64,000 nt of DNA from Paenibacillus dendritiformis (GTDB lineage Bacteria; Bacillota; Bacilli; Paenibacillales; Paenibacillaceae), in contig NZ_LDIG01000076.1 of the NCBI RefSeq assembly GCF_015845845.1, positions 62,001 through 126,000 of the forward strand. Reading direction: 5' to 3'. The notes below the pieces were generated by a model, which worked only from the letters and a program-made list of their open reading frames with translations, made no database searches and had not been told where the DNA came from. How positions within the stretch are numbered: the stretch's first letter is position 1; the number at the start of each line of letters is the position of its first letter. The translations under genes and the position numbers were made by a program. Shown here piece after piece: positions 9,455 through 17,912 of this stretch.

Positions 9455-11270
9455 AGCAGCAAGCGCGAACCCGAATGCCGCGCAGGATATCTCGCGCGAG
9501 GATCGCATGCGCTCCTTCGCGGCGATGCTGGCCTACGCCAAGCCGTACCGGCTCACCTTCCTCGCGGTGTTCGTCTGCACCTTCTTCGCCATCGGCGCGG
9601 ATCTGCTTCAGCCCTATCTTGTGAAGGTGGCGATCGACGAGAACATGCTGACGGGCGCGCACGGGGCAGTTACGCTGCTGCTGCTCGGCGGCTGCTACTT
9701 CCTGCTGGCGGCGGTCAGCCTGCTCTTCTCCTACATTCAGGCGAATCTGCTGCAAAAGGTCGGGCAAAGCATCGTCGGCCAGCTACGCAAAGATCTGTTC
9801 CGCCATATCTCGAAGCAGTCGATGTCCTTCTTCGACCGCAATCCGATCGGCAGTCTCGTGACGAACGTCTCCAGCGACACGGAGACGATCAACCAATTTT
9901 TTACGCAAGTGCTTTTGAGCCTGGTGCGCGACGGCTTGTCGCTATTGCTGGTCGTCGCCTTCATGTTCTCCCTGGATGCGCAGCTCGCGCTGTACTGCCT
10001 GCTGCTGTTCCCGGTCATCTTCGCTATCGCGGCCGCTTTCCGTTCGCTCCTGCGGTCGGCCTACCAGCGGGTGCGGGGGGAGCTGTCGCGGCTTATCGCT
10101 TTTCTGGCGGAGAACTTGGCCGGAATGAGCTTGATTCAAGCGTTCCATCAGGAAAAAGAGCAGACCGGCCAGTTCACCATCCGCAACCGCAGCTATTTGC
10201 GCGAAAATTTACGGGAAGTGCGCACGAGCATTTTGTTCAACCGCTCGTTCGATATGCTCGGCAACCTGTCCGTTGCCTTCGTCGTCTGGCTGGGCGGCAT
10301 GGCCGTGCTGGACAAAGCGCTGGAATTCGGGGTGCTCTACGCCTTTATCAATTATATTCGCCAATTTTTCCAGCCCATCAACCAGATTACCCAGCAATGG
10401 AACACGCTGCAGTCGACGACGGTGTCGATGGAGCGTCTCTGGCGCATTTTCCGCGTCGCGCCGCAGGTGACCGACCCGGAACCCGGTCAGACGGTTGCGG
10501 TGAAGCCGGAAGAGGTTCTCGGCCAGGTGGACTTCAAACATATCCGCTTCGCCTATGCCGAGAACCGCGATGTGCTGCATGATCTAGACCTGCATATCGC
10601 TCCCGGGGAATTCATCGGGATTGTCGGCACGACGGGCGCGGGCAAAAGCTCGCTCGTCAGTCTGCTGGCGCGCTTCTATGATGTCCGCCAGGGCAGCGTC
10701 GAGATCGATGGCATCGACATTCGCCGGATGAAGCAGGAGACGCTGCACCGGATCGTCGGCCTTGTCCAGCAGGACCCGTATCTCTATTCCGGCACGATTG
10801 TGGACAATGTCCGCCTGTTCCAGGAGGATGTGCCGCGGGACAGAGTCATTTGGGCCTGCCAGGCGGTCGGCGCGGACAGCATGATCAAGCGGCTCAAGCA
10901 CGGCTATGACACGCGCCTCTCGGAACGGGGCAGCGGGCTGTCCGCTGGCGAACGCCAGCTTATCTCCTTCGCCCGGATTCTTGTGTTCGAGCCGCGCATC
11001 CTGATTCTCGACGAGGCGACGGCCCATCTGGATTCGCATACCGAGCGCCTCATCCAGCAGGCCTTGAATGTCGTCTCGAAGGGCAGGACGACGATCGTGA
11101 TCGCGCATCGCCTCTCGACGATTCAATATGCCGACCGCATCATCGTCATGAGCGGCGGCCGCGTCATCGAGGAAGGCAATCATGAGGCGCTGCTGAAGCG
11201 GGGCGGCAGCTACGCCGAACTGGTGCGCCATTCCCGCACCGGCGGCGCGGAGCTGCAGGCGTCGATGTAG
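9447..11270 (+). CDS. Heterodimeric ABC multidrug exporter subunit, BmrD/YheH-like
   Basis: ATG 9447 follows GAGGAGGGG (9431-9439) and overlaps the end of the partner gene. The 607-residue protein has the same membrane-then-ATPase order: Walker A GTTGAGKSS, signature LSAGERQ, Walker B ILILDEATAHLD. Here the catalytic Glu is present, but the signature is LSAGE in place of LSGGQ. With the partner's Asp, this gives one competent and one degenerate ATP site, the hallmark of the BmrCD/LmrCD class. An extra N-terminal tail of about 30 residues precedes the first helix. A perfect hairpin follows the stop. Confidence 0.92.
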   Translation: MREAASANPNAAQDISREDRMRSFAAMLAYAKPYRLTFLAVFVCTFFAIGADLLQPYLVKVAIDENMLTGAHGAVTLLLLGGCYFLLAAVSLLFSYIQANLLQKVGQSIVGQLRKDLFRHISKQSMSFFDRNPIGSLVTNVSSDTETINQFFTQVLLSLVRDGLSLLLVVAFMFSLDAQLALYCLLLFPVIFAIAAAFRSLLRSAYQRVRGELSRLIAFLAENLAGMSLIQAFHQEKEQTGQFTIRNRSYLRENLREVRTSILFNRSFDMLGNLSVAFVVWLGGMAVLDKALEFGVLYAFINYIRQFFQPINQITQQWNTLQSTTVSMERLWRIFRVAPQVTDPEPGQTVAVKPEEVLGQVDFKHIRFAYAENRDVLHDLDLHIAPGEFIGIVGTTGAGKSSLVSLLARFYDVRQGSVEIDGIDIRRMKQETLHRIVGLVQQDPYLYSGTIVDNVRLFQEDVPRDRVIWACQAVGADSMIKRLKHGYDTRLSERGSGLSAGERQLISFARILVFEPRILILDEATAHLDSHTERLIQQALNVVSKGRTTIVIAHRLSTIQYADRIIVMSGGRVIEEGNHEALLKRGGSYAELVRHSRTGGAELQASM

Positions 11271-11327
11271 CGCGGGCTTCTCCGCTCTGCCCATTCTCCG
11301 CTTTGCCCCATATTTGAAACCTTTGCG

Positions 11328-11356
11328 AACCCGCATGGACGGCATCCATGCGGGTT
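11328..11356 (+). terminator. Hairpin after the ABC exporter operon
   Basis: A perfect 12-bp stem AACCCGCATGGA / TCCATGCGGGTT with a 5-nt loop, 57 bases after the stop. Only a short T-run follows. It directly abuts the repeat element that fills the rest of this gap. Confidence 0.6.
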
Positions 11357-11375
11357 GCTGCATTTCTAGGGGCTT

Positions 11376-11562
11376 GATTCCTGCATTGGTGCAGCATTTT
11401 CCCCTTCAGAGAGGAGATTTGGCTGAAATTCCTGCACAGCTGCAGCTTTTCGCCCTAAATCCCTTCCAACCCAGCCAAAAACGGAGGAGATTGCTGCACA
11501 TTTGCAGGATTTCCTTTTTCCCGATTGGGCGTCCAGAAAAAAACTGCAGAATTGCAGTATTG
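11376..11562. repeat. Four-unit CTGCA/TGCAG palindrome element, copy 1
   Basis: Four short imperfect palindromes of the form TTCCTGCA-N3/4-TGCAG-NTTTT occur with CTGCA at 11381, 11432, 11494 and 11544 (steps 51, 62, 50). A matching element at 28676-28870 has steps of 51, 61 and 50 in the same orientation. Unit 2 of both copies begins GAAATTCCTGCA. Between units lie similar AGGAGATT stretches. The element occupies most of the 464-bp gap between the exporter and the next gene. No coding role is seen. Confidence 0.7.
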
Positions 11563-11734
11563 GCCGAAGCAGCCGGACGGCGGGGACAAGCCTCAACTTC
11601 CGCCGAGCGAGGAATGTTCACGGGATTGCTACATTTTATAGCTAGATGGAGTCATGTCAGCCGTAAGCAGCTCGGTTACACTGTGGGGTCGTGATTTAGA
11701 TCACATTTTTTTGTAACGGAAAGGTTGGGATTGT

Positions 11735-12802
11735 ATGAACATGAAAAAAGCCGCCAGCATCCTGCTTGGCACGCTGCTGTCCGCCTCGTTCGCCATCCCC
11801 GCGTTCGCGCATGACGGGTGGTCGCAGACGAACAGTCCCGTCATTGGGGCGGGCGAGGTCGCCTATGTGGACATGATGCTCGGCAATCATTCCAATGAGC
11901 ACCGCAGCTACCGCATCGCCGGCCAATGGAGCACGGATTCCTCGCAAGTCTACGTCGTGAACCCGGCGGGCAAAAAGATCGACATTACCGATACGCGCTT
12001 CTATGCGGGCGAAGCGGCGACAGAGACGGAGCCGGCGGTGAACAACTATTTTGTCTCTTCCTTCTCCTCCTCCCAGCCTGGAGCCTATATCGTCTCCGTG
12101 GAGGGAGACAGCATCTTCAAGGGAGCCGATGCGGCGAGCCGCACCTTGCGCAGCGCCAAATCGTTCGTCGCCGTCATGGACATCCCGACGATGAAGCGGG
12201 CCTCCTTGCTGACCGGCTTCCAGCGGCAAGTGAGCCCGGACCGCGCCGAACTGGTTCCGTTGTTCAATCCGGCTGCGGCGCAAGCCAACACCTCCGCAGA
12301 AGTCCAATTGCTGCTCAAGGGCAAGCCGCTGGCCGATATCGAAGTATCGCTTATTCGCCGCAGCAATTCGGAGGCGGTAACCGTGAAGACGGATGCCAAG
12401 GGCATCGCCAAGTTCAAGCTGGGCGGCGCCGACTATTATTTGCTGCGCGCCAAGCCGGCTGCCAATGAGAAGCGCGAGGGCGAGTATGACACCGTCAGCT
12501 ATGAAGCGACGATGACCTTCATCGTCCAGAACGGCGCCTACGAGCTGTCCGGCACCCCGGCCGAAGCGAAGCCGCAGGTATTCCTGAACGGCAAGCCGCA
12601 ACCGGATGCCTCGTTCTCCTTCGCCAACGGCACGCTTGTGGCGGATGCGGGCTGGGTGAAGGAGGCCTTTGGCGGCAAGAGCAAGAACGCCGCATCTGCG
12701 GTCTCGCTGCGGGACGCGGCTTCCGAGGCGGGGGCCGTGCTGGAATATTTGCCGGCGGTCGGAGCGAACCGCGCCGCCGTCTACTTGTACCTGACGAAAT
12801 AA
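11735..12802 (+). CDS. Secreted DUF4198-type protein
   Basis: The 355-residue product starts with a Sec signal peptide (MKKAASILLGTLLSASFAIPAFA, cleavage before HDGW). The exposed N-terminal His in AHDGW is typical of DUF4198 proteins, whose neighbours are often metal transport or copper-tolerance genes. An Ig-like or carboxypeptidase-regulatory-like segment (about residues 185-230, NTSAEVQLLLKGKPLADIEVSL) follows. The next gene is a CopD remnant, which fits a former metal-handling pair. Start at ATG 11735; ATG 11741 is possible. Family assignment is from pattern, not search. Confidence 0.75.
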   Translation: MNMKKAASILLGTLLSASFAIPAFAHDGWSQTNSPVIGAGEVAYVDMMLGNHSNEHRSYRIAGQWSTDSSQVYVVNPAGKKIDITDTRFYAGEAATETEPAVNNYFVSSFSSSQPGAYIVSVEGDSIFKGADAASRTLRSAKSFVAVMDIPTMKRASLLTGFQRQVSPDRAELVPLFNPAAAQANTSAEVQLLLKGKPLADIEVSLIRRSNSEAVTVKTDAKGIAKFKLGGADYYLLRAKPAANEKREGEYDTVSYEATMTFIVQNGAYELSGTPAEAKPQVFLNGKPQPDASFSFANGTLVADAGWVKEAFGGKSKNAASAVSLRDAASEAGAVLEYLPAVGANRAAVYLYLTK

Positions 12803-12820
12803 AACCGGCTTCCCTTGGGC

Positions 12821-13470
12821 GGGCCGCTGCATGTGGTGGCGGCGCGCATCGTGCTGGCCGCCGGACATGCGGGACGCTATTGTCGGGACAGCGTCCATCC
12901 CATCGGCCGACAGCTGCCCTGCAGGGCCTGCTGCTGCTCGGCCTGGGGCTGACCTTCCCGCTGACCGGCCATGCCGTCTCGGGGTCCCCGCTGCAGGCCG
13001 CGGCCGCTGTCGTCTCGCATGCGCTGCATTTCGCGACGGCAGGCATCTGGTTCGGCGGCCTCGCCGGGCTGCTGATTGTCACCCGGAGCCTGCGCCGGCA
13101 GCCCGACGCGGATGCCTTCGCGGAAGCAGGGCTCCTCTGGTCGCGCTTCTCAGCCGCCGCCCTGCCTTTGACGGTCATCACGGTGGTGACCGGCTTGGTG
13201 CTGGCGGTGATGCATGTCGGAAGTTGGGAGGCGCTCTATACGTCTGCTTACGGACAGACGCTGCTCGTCAAGAGCGCGCTCTATGCGGGCGTGCTCGTGA
13301 TTGCCGCCTTCCACCGCTTCTTCTGGCTGCCCCCCTTCATGAAGCAGGAAGGCGACCCGGAGCGGGTCCGGGTCTTTCTGCGCGGCGTCAGTCTGGAGGC
13401 GGCTTGCGGCGCGATTATATTTATTATCGCCGGGATGTTGTCAACCGGAATGCCGCCGGGCTTGGGATAA
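12821..13470 (+). pseudogene. copD: CopD-family copper transport membrane protein, 5'-truncated remnant
   Basis: The open frame (usable TTG only at 12880, no ribosome site) encodes about five membrane helices that match the C-terminal half of CopD, including HALHFATAGIWFGGLAGLL and SALYAGVLVIAAFHRFFWLPPF. The N-terminal helices, and any CopC domain, are missing. Just upstream, a different frame at 12821-12868 reads PLHVVAARIVLAAG, which looks like a CopD helix out of frame. I therefore read this as a deletion plus frameshift rather than a short functional protein. A rare short CopD is the alternative. Confidence 0.6.
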
Positions 13471-13473
13471 ATG

Positions 13474-13524
13474 ACACCCTTTTGGCCTTGGAATGAACTT
13501 TCATCGTCAAAAGGGTGTTCTTTT
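13474..13524 (+). terminator. Terminator after the CopD remnant
   Basis: ACACCCTTTTG / CAAAAGGGTGT arms around a 23-nt loop, followed by TTCTTTTATT. Confidence 0.75.
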
Positions 13525-13566
13525 ATTCATTTCCAGAATATAATAGATATTAATTTAGAATTATTA

Positions 13567-13595
13567 TTGATTAGCTGTATTGGATGTGGTACATT
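13567..13595 (+). promoter_or_regulatory. Promoter of the catalase pseudogene
   Basis: TTGATT (13567-13572), 17-bp spacer, TACATT (13590-13595). A weak PerR-like box, TTAGAATTATTATTG (13555-13569), overlaps the -35. Confidence 0.6.
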
Positions 13596-13607
13596 AGTTG
13601 ATGAAAA

Positions 13608-13622
13608 TGATAATTATTATCA
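13608..13622. promoter_or_regulatory. Perfect 7-1-7 Fur-type operator
   Basis: TGATAATTATTATCA is an exact match to the TGATAAT-N-ATTATCA consensus of Bacillus Fur and close to the PerR box. It lies directly downstream of the -10, where bound repressor would block initiation. Which Fur-family protein uses it cannot be told from sequence. Confidence 0.8.
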
Positions 13623-13665
13623 CTTAATAGTGATTTGATTCAACTGGACTAACGGAGGGGATTTG

Positions 13666-14792
13666 ATGAAGGAATCCAATTTCATGACTACGAATCAGGG
13701 TGCGCCCGTTGCCAATAATCAGCACTCGAAAACCGCCGGGGCGCGCGGTCCCGTGCTGCTGGAAGACTATCATCTTATCGAGAAGCTGGCTCACTTCGAT
13801 CGGGAACGCATTCCGGAGCGGGTCGTGCATGCGCGCGGAGCGGGCGCGTTCGGCGTGTTCAAGCCTTACCGGAGCATGGCGAAGTACACGCGGGCGGCGT
13901 TTCTGCAAGATCCCGATGTAGAGACACCCGTCTTTGTCCGGTTCTCGACCGTGTCAAATATACATGGAAGTCGCTGCAGGGCGTGCGCGGCTTGAGCGCG
14001 GAGGAAGCGGAGCGGATTCAAGCGAAGGATTTCAGCCATGCGACGCGCGATCTGCATCAGGCGATTGAAGAGGGCCGCTACCCGGAATGGGAGCTATGCG
14101 TTCAAATGCTTGAGCCTTCGCGGCTGGACGATTTCGACTTCGACCCGCTCGATCCGACGAAGGTATGGCCCGAAGCGAGTATACCGATGATGAAGGTAGG
14201 CCGGATGACGCTGAATCAGAACCCGGACAATTATTTCGCCCAGGTCGAGCAGGCGGCGTTCTCGCCTAGCGCGCTTGTGCCCGGGATTGAACCGTCCGAG
14301 GACAAATTGCTCCAGGGCCGTCTCTTTTCCTATCCGGATACGCAGCGGCACCGTCTCGGTCCCAATTACTTGCAAATCCCGGTGAACTGCCCGTTCGCGC
14401 GGGTAAGGAATCATCAACGGGACGGGTTGATGACCATGAAGCAGGATACGTCCCCGGTCAACTACGAGCCGAACAGCCATGCCGGGGCATATACTGAAGC
14501 GGGAGAGACTTATGCCGAGAGCGACACGGTGGTGGAAGGAACGACGATGCGCCGCTCGATAGACAAGACGAATAATTTCGGCCAGGCCGGAGAGAAATAC
14601 CGTGAGATGTCCCCGGAAGAACAAGATCGGCTCGTGCAAAACCTGGTGAACGATCTAAAGCAGGTGCGCCCCGAAGTTCAAATGCGGGCGCTGTGCAATT
14701 TCTTCCGGGCCGATGCGGAGTATGGAATGAAGCTTGCGTCCGGACTCGGCGTGGATATTAGCGAATATTTGCAGCATGCACCGCGTTCATAG
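13666..14792 (+). pseudogene. katA: Catalase with an internal deletion and frameshift
   Basis: The 5' frame (ATG 13666, GGAGGGG upstream) encodes the start of a clade-3-type monofunctional catalase, through [11 protein letters not shown] (distal His kept) to FVRFSTV, then runs into a stop near 13995. The 3' part resumes in another frame: around 13953-13985 it reads [23 protein letters not shown], and then continues to the end with the heme-ligand region LFSYPDTQRHRLGPNY. About 110 residues are missing, including the distal Asn region and part of the heme pocket. The deletion is out of frame, so no active enzyme is possible. Both flanking pieces are otherwise well conserved, so the loss looks recent. 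Confidence 0.88.
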
Positions 14793-14851
14793 CGCGAAGA
14801 TATAGAGGTTGGACTGTCTTTGAAAATTCGGTAAGGAAAGGAATGGGGCAC

Positions 14852-15139
14852 GTGAATCATAACAAGGTGGAAGCTTCGGTTGTTCGGCAGGGCAAGGACA
14901 AAAAAATGCATATGACCCAGCAAAGAGAGGCCGTCTATGCTTGCATCCGTCAAGCGGCGTCCCCATTGACCGCAATGGACGTATTTCTGGCTTTGAAGTC
15001 GGGCGGGCAGCGGATTTCCCTCTCTACCGTCTACTGCAGTTTGAAGTATTTCGTCAAAAAAGGACTTGTTCACGAGGTTCAAGACGATCAGCTCTCCAAG
15101 CGTTACAAGCATGCCTGCCCCATATGCCGAGGCGCATAA
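14852..15139 (+). CDS. Fur-family regulator, C-terminally truncated
   Basis: GTG 14852 has AAGGAAAGG at the right distance; ATG 14843 is too close to it. The roughly 95-residue product keeps the Fur winged-helix DNA-binding domain (HMTQQREAVYACIRQ, recognition helix ISLSTVYCSLKYFVKKGLVHEV) but stops just after KHACPIC. The C-terminal dimerisation and metal-binding domain of the usual 140-150-residue protein is therefore absent. It follows the broken catalase by 59 bases, an arrangement typical of a perR-kat pair. It is probably inactive or non-dimerising and can equally be called a pseudogene. Confidence 0.6.
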   Translation: MNHNKVEASVVRQGKDKKMHMTQQREAVYACIRQAASPLTAMDVFLALKSGGQRISLSTVYCSLKYFVKKGLVHEVQDDQLSKRYKHACPICRGA

Positions 15140-15191
15140 CCGGCCGCTCATGATGTTCATCGCGAGGTTCCTTGAACCTGATGCGATAGCA

Positions 15192-15225
15192 AGCCCTTTG
15201 CAGAACCGCTGCAGAGGGCTTTTTC
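15192..15225 (+). terminator. Terminator after the truncated Fur-family gene
   Basis: AGCCCTTTGCAG / CTGCAGAGGGCT stem (one mismatch) with a 5-nt loop, followed by TTTTTCT. The rest of the 338-bp gap is AT-rich promoter DNA of the next operon. Confidence 0.8.
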
Positions 15226-15280
15226 TCTGCCGCCGAGCGGCGATTATTTGAAACAAAATATTATATTTTCAAAAATATAT

Positions 15281-15308
15281 TTGAAATAATATTTCAATCA
15301 CGTATAAT
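15281..15308 (+). promoter_or_regulatory. Promoter with overlapping palindromic operator ahead of anmK
   Basis: TTGAAA (15281-15286), 16-bp spacer and TATAAT (15303-15308) form a strong promoter. The -35 and spacer are covered by a palindrome with perfect 7-bp arms, TTGAAAT-AAT-ATTTCAA (15281-15297). Further TTTGAAA/TTTTCAAA half-sites extend upstream to about 15247. This is the geometry of repression. GAAAT/ATTTC palindromes are used by RpiR/MurR-type regulators of MurNAc catabolism, so such a regulator is a plausible guess; none is encoded here. Confidence 0.65.
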
Positions 15309-15477
15309 AAAGCTAACTTGGCAATTCTTTATTCACCCACTTTTCTCATATAACCCCGCAAGAATAGCATGCCCCTGTACAACGAATGTGCTAAACTCCA
15401 CTTTTATTTTATATGGTTACTAATAACTCTCATGCATCGTGCTGCTTTGATTTTCGAATGGGGAGGGGGAGATAACG

Positions 15478-16665
15478 ATGCGGATTGTCATGCCGAACCG
15501 CCCTTATCGTACCATCATTGGCCTGATGTCAGGCACATCGCTGGACGGAATCGATGCCGCCGTTGTCCGGGTGCAAGGAAGCGGGATCGGAACGGAAGTC
15601 GAGCTGCTGGCGTTTCATTGCATCGAATATGATGACGAGCTGCGCGGCAGGATTAAGCGATTATGCGGAAAAGAGCATTCTCATGCCGCCGACCTTTGCA
15701 TGATGAATGCTTATCTTGGCCAGCGGTTCGCGGCGGCCGCCCGGGAAGCGGCAGCAGCGGCCGGGATTCCGATGGAAGACATCGATCTCGTCAGCTCCCA
15801 CGGGCAGACGGTCTGGCACCAGCCGATGGCGGACGGCGAAGATCCATATTGCGTTCCTTCCACGCTTCAAATCGGAGATTTGTCCGTCATCGCGAAGCTG
15901 ACAGGGCGGCCCGTGGTCGGAGATTATCGCCCCGCCGACATGGCCGTTGGGGGCCAGGGGGCACCGCTTACCCCCTATGCGGATTATATCTTTCACCGCC
16001 ATGAGCGCATGGGGCGCATTGCCCAGAATATCGGCGGTATCGGGAACTGCACGGTCGTTCCGGCCGGGGCCGATGCGCATCAAGTGGTTGCCTTCGACAC
16101 CGGGCCGGGCAATATGCTGATTGACCAGGCCGTCCACCGGCTGTCGGAAGGGGCGCTGGCCTATGACCGCAATGGCGGCTGGGCCGCCCAAGGCCAGGTG
16201 AGCGAAGCATGGCTGGCTGAGCTGCTGGAGCATCCTTACTATGCCCAGAAGCCGCGGAAGACGACGGGCAGAGAAATGTTCGGCGAGGCGTATGCCACGG
16301 ATTTGATTCAGGAGGGTCTGAAGCGGGGCTTGCCGGCTGCCGATATCGTGGCGACCTTCACGATGCTGACGGTGCGGACCATCGCCGGCGCATACCGCGA
16401 TTTTATATTCCCTGAGCATGACATCCATGACGTGATCGTCAGCGGAGGCGGGGCCCGCAACGAGACGATGATGCGATGGCTTGCGGCAGAACTACCCGAA
16501 CAGCGGGTCCAGCGCTCCGATGAGATTGGCTTGCCTGGCGATGCGAAGGAGGCGATTGCCTTCGCCGTGCTGGCGAATGAATTTGTGCACGGGATCGCGA
16601 ATCAGCTTCCTTCCGTAACCGGAGCGTCGCGCCCAACCGTCATGGGCAAGCTAGCCCTTCCGTGA
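15478..16665 (+). CDS. anmK: Anhydro-N-acetylmuramic acid kinase
   Basis: The 395-residue protein has the AnmK hallmarks: N-terminal GLMSGTSLDGIDAA, the central SSHGQTVWH and TGRPVVGDYRPADMAVGGQGAPL blocks, and the ATPase-type FDTGPGNMLID and SGGGARNETMM motifs. It phosphorylates and opens 1,6-anhydroMurNAc to MurNAc-6-phosphate in the cytoplasm, a step of peptidoglycan recycling. It follows the operator-controlled promoter at 15281 and precedes an AmiE-like hydrolase by about 70 bases. This suggests an operon for scavenging muropeptide sugars. No MurQ etherase is visible in the window. Confidence 0.95.
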   Translation: MRIVMPNRPYRTIIGLMSGTSLDGIDAAVVRVQGSGIGTEVELLAFHCIEYDDELRGRIKRLCGKEHSHAADLCMMNAYLGQRFAAAAREAAAAAGIPMEDIDLVSSHGQTVWHQPMADGEDPYCVPSTLQIGDLSVIAKLTGRPVVGDYRPADMAVGGQGAPLTPYADYIFHRHERMGRIAQNIGGIGNCTVVPAGADAHQVVAFDTGPGNMLIDQAVHRLSEGALAYDRNGGWAAQGQVSEAWLAELLEHPYYAQKPRKTTGREMFGEAYATDLIQEGLKRGLPAADIVATFTMLTVRTIAGAYRDFIFPEHDIHDVIVSGGGARNETMMRWLAAELPEQRVQRSDEIGLPGDAKEAIAFAVLANEFVHGIANQLPSVTGASRPTVMGKLALP

Positions 16666-16735
16666 ACGCCGAGGCGGAGCATGAATGTCATTGAACGGAG
16701 TTTGGCATCCATTAAGACAAGAAGGCGGTTTTTCC

Positions 16736-17905
16736 ATGAAAAAATGGGATCTGTCGGCAGCCGGGCAGCTAGGCCTGTGCGAGGAAGGACTGCAAGCCGC
16801 TTGGTCGGCGCTCGATAATGCGATCGAGCAGGGAATTATCCCCGGAGGCGTGGCCCTTATTGGACGCCGCGGCCATGCGGCGGCTTATGCCGCCGGGCAT
16901 GCGTTCCTCAGCGAGGAGCGTGCCATTCCGGCCAGCGTGGATACGATCTATGACTGCGCGTCATTGACGAAGGTCGTCGTCACGCTGTCGCTCATGCTCA
17001 TCTTGATGGATCGGGGCCAAGTTCGGCTTGCCGATCCGGTGGCGCAGCATATCCCCGCATTTGGAACCGCGGGGAAGGCAGAGGTTACGATCGGGCAATT
17101 GCTGGCCCATACCTCGGGCTTGCCCGCGCATCGCGATCTGTATTCGCACGGCTGGACGCCGCAGCGGATCCATGAGGCGATCTGCGCGATGGAGCCGGAC
17201 TATCCGCCAGGGACGCGCTGCGTCTATAGCTGCCTAGGTTATATGATCCTTGGGCAAATTATCCGGAAGCAGTTCGGGCGTCCGTTAGAGGAAGCCGCCT
17301 GGAGCGAGGTGCTGCAGCCGCTCGGAATGACGGCGAGCCGGTATAATCCGCCGCCGGAATGGAAGCCGCGCATCGCGGCGACGGAATACGATGCGGCGCT
17401 GGGCGAATACCGCTGGGGCTTCGTGCACGATGAGAACGCCTATGCGCTTGGCGGGGCGGCGGGCAATGCGGGGCTGTTCTCGACCGCGTCGGATCTGCTG
17501 CGGTATGCCCGCATGTGGCTGGCCCTGGCGAGCAACGCCAGTTGTGAGGCCGGCGAGGCGAACGCTTCCTTAAGCCGCTCCCGGACAGGGGATGGCCCGG
17601 AAGCCTTCATATTATCGCGCGAGGCCGTGAAGGAAGCGCTGCGAAGCCATACCAATGACATCCCTGGAGCGAATCGGGGGCTGGGATGGGTGCTGCACGG
17701 AGACCCGGCCAATGTTGGCGGGAAGGGACTGTCTCCATACAGCTTCGGCCATACGGGCTTCACCGGAACGAGCCTTTGGATCGATCCGGCGCAGGATCTA
17801 ATTATAATTCTGCTGACGAACCGCGTACATTACGGCCGGGGCAACTCGATCGCGGCGCTGCGCCGGCAGTTCCACGAGGCCGCCGCAGCGGCCATACAGA
17901 ACTAA
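16736..17905 (+). CDS. Serine hydrolase of the beta-lactamase/AmiE (YbbE) class
   Basis: ATG 16736 has AAGGCGG upstream; an alternative ATG 16685 also has a usable site. The roughly 389-residue protein carries the SxxK motif in SLTK, the LAHTSGLP block and the KTG-equivalent HTG in GHTGFTGTSLWIDP. No signal peptide is evident. At the usual YxN position it reads YSCLGY, an unusual Cys. In Bacillus subtilis AmiE (YbbE) of this family removes peptides from MurNAc and lies in the mur recycling operon; placement behind anmK supports the same role. An esterase or D-aminopeptidase is the alternative. Confidence 0.8.
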   Translation: MKKWDLSAAGQLGLCEEGLQAAWSALDNAIEQGIIPGGVALIGRRGHAAAYAAGHAFLSEERAIPASVDTIYDCASLTKVVVTLSLMLILMDRGQVRLADPVAQHIPAFGTAGKAEVTIGQLLAHTSGLPAHRDLYSHGWTPQRIHEAICAMEPDYPPGTRCVYSCLGYMILGQIIRKQFGRPLEEAAWSEVLQPLGMTASRYNPPPEWKPRIAATEYDAALGEYRWGFVHDENAYALGGAAGNAGLFSTASDLLRYARMWLALASNASCEAGEANASLSRSRTGDGPEAFILSREAVKEALRSHTNDIPGANRGLGWVLHGDPANVGGKGLSPYSFGHTGFTGTSLWIDPAQDLIIILLTNRVHYGRGNSIAALRRQFHEAAAAAIQN

Positions 17906-17912
17906 TTCCTAT

